Origin: JBMOGA01 sp049318625
Lineage (GTDB): Bacteria; Pseudomonadota; Alphaproteobacteria; Rhizobiales; Hyphomicrobiaceae
Reading direction: 5' to 3'
Length of the DNA: 9,318 nt
NCBI GenBank assembly: GCA_049318625.1
Contig: JBMOGA010000099.1
Coordinates: 1-9,318 of the forward strand
In this document: piece by piece, positions 6,881-9,318 of the stretch
Layout of the letters: each line of letters opens with the position of its first letter
Numbering within the stretch: the first letter of the stretch is position 1
Program-made: the position numbers and the translations under genes
The notes under the pieces: model-generated
Databases searched by the model: none
Told to the model about the DNA's origin: nothing
Seen by the model: only the letters and a program-made list of their open reading frames with translations

Positions 6881-7563
6881 GCCGCGCGCCAACGCCAGCA
6901 ATCAAGAGCCTAACGCCTGAAAAGGTGGCCTATTGGTATTTCCGCCTGAACGACTTTTTGCAGATCGAGAACTTCGTTGTTCACCCGGAACGGCGCGGCG
7001 GCCAGCGGACGGACGCCGATCTGTTGGCCGTTCGATTTCCCTTTCGTGCCGAGCGCCTGTTCGACAATCCCGACGACATCATGGCCGACGACGAGCAGGG
7101 CTTGGCGCTGTCTCGTGAGTTGATCGACATCGTCATCGCGGAAGTGAAGACCAATCAGCCATGCACTTTGAACGGACCATGGACGCAGCAGGACCGCCAG
7201 AACGTCCACCGCGTGCTTGCCGCGATCGGGTGCCTGCCGCACAACCAGATCGACGCTGCGGCGGCGGATATCTATCAGGCGGGCTTTCACCGTTCCAACA
7301 CTCTCCGCATTCGCCTGGTTGCTGTGGGACGCGACCAAAGCGAAGACCTTGCAAGAGACTATCCCGAAGTGCAGCAACTCCTTTGGCCCGCCATGCTGGC
7401 GTTCATCTGGCAACGGTTCGATCGCTACCGGCATCAGAAAACACAAGTGGATCAGTGGGACGCCGAGGGCCGAAAAATCAAGCGGCTGGCCGATGAACAC
7501 CGCCGTTCATGTGACTACTTTGTCGAACATGCCTCGCACCTGATGGGTGTGCGGTATGGCTAG
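6877..7563 (+). CDS. Putative PD-(D/E)xK-type nuclease coupled to hsdS
   Basis: This is a 228-aa protein of no named family that I can assign with certainty. Its N-terminal half fits a PD-(D/E)xK nuclease core. A helix with E31 (YFRLNDFLQIENF) is followed by a strand with D46 and D48 (RTDADLLAVRFP), then a hydrophobic strand ending in the E-x-K triad E89-V90-K91 (DIVIAEVKT). A short N-G-PWT segment follows (99-103). A second strand (RIRLVAVGR, 144-152) lies further on, and the C-terminus is helical, basic and Trp-rich (WQRFDRYRHQK). The gene overlaps the hsdS stop as ATGA and has GGAGG 7 nt upstream, so it should be made together with HsdS. It might cut DNA independently or be an accessory of the type I complex. 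The nuclease call rests on motif reading only. Confidence 0.55.
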   Translation: MSRAPTPAIKSLTPEKVAYWYFRLNDFLQIENFVVHPERRGGQRTDADLLAVRFPFRAERLFDNPDDIMADDEQGLALSRELIDIVIAEVKTNQPCTLNGPWTQQDRQNVHRVLAAIGCLPHNQIDAAAADIYQAGFHRSNTLRIRLVAVGRDQSEDLARDYPEVQQLLWPAMLAFIWQRFDRYRHQKTQVDQWDAEGRKIKRLADEHRRSCDYFVEHASHLMGVRYG

Positions 7564-7603
7564 CCGATGCGACGCCGAGGGATTGCTGGAGGCGGCGGAA
7601 TAG
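7556..7603 (+). CDS. Possible 15-codon ORF, or remnant of an hsdS-like 3' end
   Basis: ATG at 7556 opens a 15-residue frame, MASRCDAEGLLEAAE, which overlaps the end of the 228-aa gene and stops at 7601-7603. The HNH start follows at 7605. The ending LLEAAE resembles the end of HsdS (EMEAAE), and the DNA is similar too. It is more likely a relic or a coupling device than a functional peptide. Confidence 0.2.
   Translation: MASRCDAEGLLEAAE
7566..7601 (+). repeat. hsdS 3'-end motif, copy 2, ahead of the HNH gene
   Basis: This segment matches the hsdS 3' end at 6851-6878, with two small insertions (2 and about 6 nt). The final 15 bases, TGGAGGCGGCGGAAT (7587-7601), differ from TGGAGGCGGCAGAAT (6864-6878) at one base. 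The GGAGG at 7588-7592 is 12 nt from the HNH start, which is rather far for an efficient ribosome binding site. Confidence 0.45.
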
Positions 7604-7604
7604 G

Positions 7605-8525
7605 ATGGCGATCAACCTCGTCATCGCCGTCACTGATGGTGACTGGTTCGACATGCTGCGGCAGCAGTCGAACCCTGCCGAGGTCAATTTCTGGGCGCCG
7701 TCCGCCGCCAACTTTCGCGCCCTGCAACCGGGCGAGATGTTCCTGTTCAAGCTGCACGCGCCACGCAATTTCGTCGTCGGCGGTGGAGTCTTCGCCCATG
7801 CCAACGCGCTGCCGTGCTCGCTCGCATGGGAAGCTTTCAGGGAAGCGAACGGCGCGCGATCCTTGCCCGAGATGCGCGCCCGCATCGCGCGCTATCGCCG
7901 CGCCGATCCAGCCGATCGCAGCGACTTCGAGATCGGTTGCCGCATCCTCACGCAACCCTTCTTTTTCGATGAATCTGACTGGATTCCGGTTCCGGCCAGC
8001 TGGTCGCCGAACATCGTGTCGTTCAAGACCTACAGCACCAGCGATGCCGAGGGATTGGCCCTGTGGGACGCCGTGAATGACCGACTGAACCAGCCGCGCG
8101 TTGCGGGCATGGCCGAGGCGCAGGCCCGTTTCGGCGAGCCGCACCTCATCCGTCCGCGTCTTGGCCAGGGCGCGTTCCGGGTTCTCGTGACCGACACCTA
8201 CAACCGCCGCTGCGCCATCACGCAGGAGCGAACCCTTCCGGCGCTCGAAGCGGCGCATATCCGGCCCTATGGCGACGGCGGCGAGCACGAAGCCCGGAAC
8301 GGCATCCTGCTTCGCCGCGATATCCATAGCCTGTTCGATGCGGGCTATGTCACCGTCACGCCCGACCTGCGCTTCGAGGTGAGCCGCCGCATCAAGGAGG
8401 AGTTCGACAACGGGCGACATTATTACGAGCATCACGGCAAGCCGATCGCCGCCCCGGAAAACATGATGCGCCGCCCCGATCCCGAGGCGCTGCGCTGGCA
8501 CAACGAACACGCGTTCAGGGGATAG
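7605..8525 (+). CDS. HNH endonuclease with N-terminal PUA-like domain
   Basis: This is a 306-aa putative restriction endonuclease. The C-terminal third is an HNH_2-type nuclease: after C203-A-I-T it shows E215-A-A-H218-I-R-P, then N232-G, then D239-I-H241 and LFD (244-246), which gives the H-N-H metal-binding set. The tail (RHYYEHHGKPI, then PDPEALRWHNEHAF) is typical of this group. The N-terminal part (about 1-140) has FW-PS, a GEMFLFKLH strand and NFVVGGGVF. This looks like a PUA/EVE-like fold of the kind used to read modified bases. That part is an inference and is weaker than the HNH call. The ATG at 7605 fits the usual MAINLVIAVTDGDWF opening. The gene lies 41 nt after the 228-aa gene and 9 nt before the next, in operon order. 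A modification-dependent (type IV-like) role is plausible. Confidence 0.85.
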   Translation: MAINLVIAVTDGDWFDMLRQQSNPAEVNFWAPSAANFRALQPGEMFLFKLHAPRNFVVGGGVFAHANALPCSLAWEAFREANGARSLPEMRARIARYRRADPADRSDFEIGCRILTQPFFFDESDWIPVPASWSPNIVSFKTYSTSDAEGLALWDAVNDRLNQPRVAGMAEAQARFGEPHLIRPRLGQGAFRVLVTDTYNRRCAITQERTLPALEAAHIRPYGDGGEHEARNGILLRRDIHSLFDAGYVTVTPDLRFEVSRRIKEEFDNGRHYYEHHGKPIAAPENMMRRPDPEALRWHNEHAFRG

Positions 8526-8534
8526 CTTCCGCCG

Positions 8535-9281
8535 ATGCCTGCCTTCGCCCGCTTCATCGGTATCGACTACTCGGGCGCGGAGACGCCGAACGCCAGCCTG
8601 AAGGGCCTGCGCGTCTATCTTGCTGAAGGCGATAAGCGCCCGGTAGAAATTCAGCCGCCGCCCAGCCCGCGCAAATACTGGACGCGGCGCGGCATCGCCG
8701 AATGGCTGGTCGAGCGGCTTGCCAAGGATACGCCGACGCTGGTCGGCATCGACCACGGCTTTTCCTTCCCGCTGCGTTATTTCGAGGTGCATCGGCTGCT
8801 TCCCGACTGGCCGGCGTTCCTCGACGATTTCCAGCGCCATTGGCCGACCGACGAGGACAACACCTACGTCGATTTCGTGCGCGACGGCGTCGCTGGCAAC
8901 GGTGCGGCGCGCACCGGCAGTGCCCGCTGGCGGCGATTGACGGAGGAGCGCGCGGGCGGCGCAAAATCTGTGTTTCATTTTGACGTTCAGGGCACCGTTG
9001 CCAAGTCCACCCATGCCGGGATTCCTTGGCTGCGCTTCATCCGCCAGCGCGTCGGCGCCCGCGTCCATTTTTGGCCGTTCGACGGCTGGGAAATTCCTGC
9101 CGGTCGATCCACGATCGCCGAAGTCTATCCCGCGCTCTGGAGCCGCGGCTTCGCCCGCGAGGACCGGACGGGCGACCAGCACGACGCCTTCTGCATTGCG
9201 GCCTGGCTTGCGCGCGCCGACCGTGACGGCACACTGGCCACCTTCCTGAACCCCGACCTGACACCACTAGCAGGTTGTTGA
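8535..9281 (+). CDS. DUF429-like protein, predicted RNase H-fold nuclease
   Basis: This is a 248-aa protein with the pattern of DUF429 proteins, which are predicted RNase H-like enzymes. A first strand FIGIDYSGA carries D11, a second GIDHGFSFP carries D73, a later one IAEVYPALW carries E196, and a C-terminal helix GDQHDAFCIAAWL carries D214 and D217. These are the acidic residues expected to bind metal in an RNase H-type centre. The family's substrate is not established. The start at 8535 follows the HNH stop by 9 nt, but no strong ribosome binding site is visible, so it may depend on coupling. The C-terminus (FLNPDLTPLAGC) looks short: relatives I recall continue for a further segment containing EGWIL. 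The 3' end may therefore have been replaced, as discussed in the findings. Confidence 0.65.
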   Translation: MPAFARFIGIDYSGAETPNASLKGLRVYLAEGDKRPVEIQPPPSPRKYWTRRGIAEWLVERLAKDTPTLVGIDHGFSFPLRYFEVHRLLPDWPAFLDDFQRHWPTDEDNTYVDFVRDGVAGNGAARTGSARWRRLTEERAGGAKSVFHFDVQGTVAKSTHAGIPWLRFIRQRVGARVHFWPFDGWEIPAGRSTIAEVYPALWSRGFAREDRTGDQHDAFCIAAWLARADRDGTLATFLNPDLTPLAGC

Positions 9282-9318
9282 ACTTGGGTCTTCGGTAGCC
9301 CCGTATCCTCGGTTGAGG
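9282..9318. other. Short non-coding right edge
   Basis: There are only 37 bases after the last stop. CCTC-GGTT-GAGG at 9307-9318 could form a 4-bp stem, too weak and too close to the edge to call a terminator, and no T-run follows. Together with the CTAG at 9266-9269 and CAGGTTGTTGAA just after it, this may be the start of another mobile element, but that cannot be confirmed within the window. Confidence 0.25.

Noticed and set aside
7567..8076. Plus-strand frame overlapping the HNH gene from ATG 7567
   Set aside because: It is Ser/Arg/Pro-rich, the typical +1 shadow of a GC-rich gene, and competes with a well-supported HNH protein.
7560..9182. Long minus-strand open frame of 540 codons opposite the HNH and DUF429-like genes
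   Set aside because: The plus-strand proteins have clear family motifs. The minus-strand product has no recognisable domain and is the expected by-product of high-GC third positions.
1..9318. CRISPR array, tRNA or rRNA genes
   Set aside because: No regularly spaced repeats and no tRNA- or rRNA-like sequence were seen anywhere on either strand.

Overview
The window is a compact, one-directional (all + strand) restriction-modification and nuclease cluster. The DNA is GC-rich, with a strong G/C bias at third codon positions. The small protein at 441-674, which begins MPRGPKGEKR, is of a type I associate with Alphaproteobacteria. An alphaproteobacterial host (rhizobial or sphingomonad-like) is therefore my best guess. 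It rests on memory of protein families, not on a search.

Layout. Bases 1-53 look like the outer end of an IS3-type insertion sequence that continues leftward out of the window. After about 145 bp of non-coding DNA come two small overlapping genes: a two-helix membrane protein (200-448) and a basic KGG-type small protein (441-674). Then follows an operon-like run with almost no gaps: hsdR (730-3165), an unrecognised very acidic 184-aa protein (3171-3725), hsdM (3732-5186), hsdS (5183-6880), a 228-aa protein with a plausible PD-(D/E)xK nuclease centre (6877-7563), an HNH endonuclease (7605-8525) and a DUF429-like protein with an RNase H-type fold (8535-9281). The last 37 bases hold no gene and may be the start of another mobile element.

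How the genes fit together. HsdR, HsdM and HsdS form a complete type I system, most like the type IB (EcoAI/EcoEI) families in length and sequence. HsdS recognises a two-part DNA target, HsdM methylates adenine in it, and HsdR translocates and cuts unmodified DNA. All the main catalytic motifs of HsdR and HsdM are intact. HsdS has two target-recognition domains that are clearly less GC-rich than the repeated conserved segments around them, as expected if the domains are exchanged between strains.

The unusual content is the extra genes. One acidic unknown protein sits between hsdR and hsdM, and three putative nucleases follow hsdS. The first of these is joined to hsdS by an ATGA stop/start overlap and is bracketed by two near-copies of the hsdS 3' end, which suggests it entered the operon as a cassette. 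Whether the added genes work with the type I complex or are independent defence genes cannot be decided from sequence alone.
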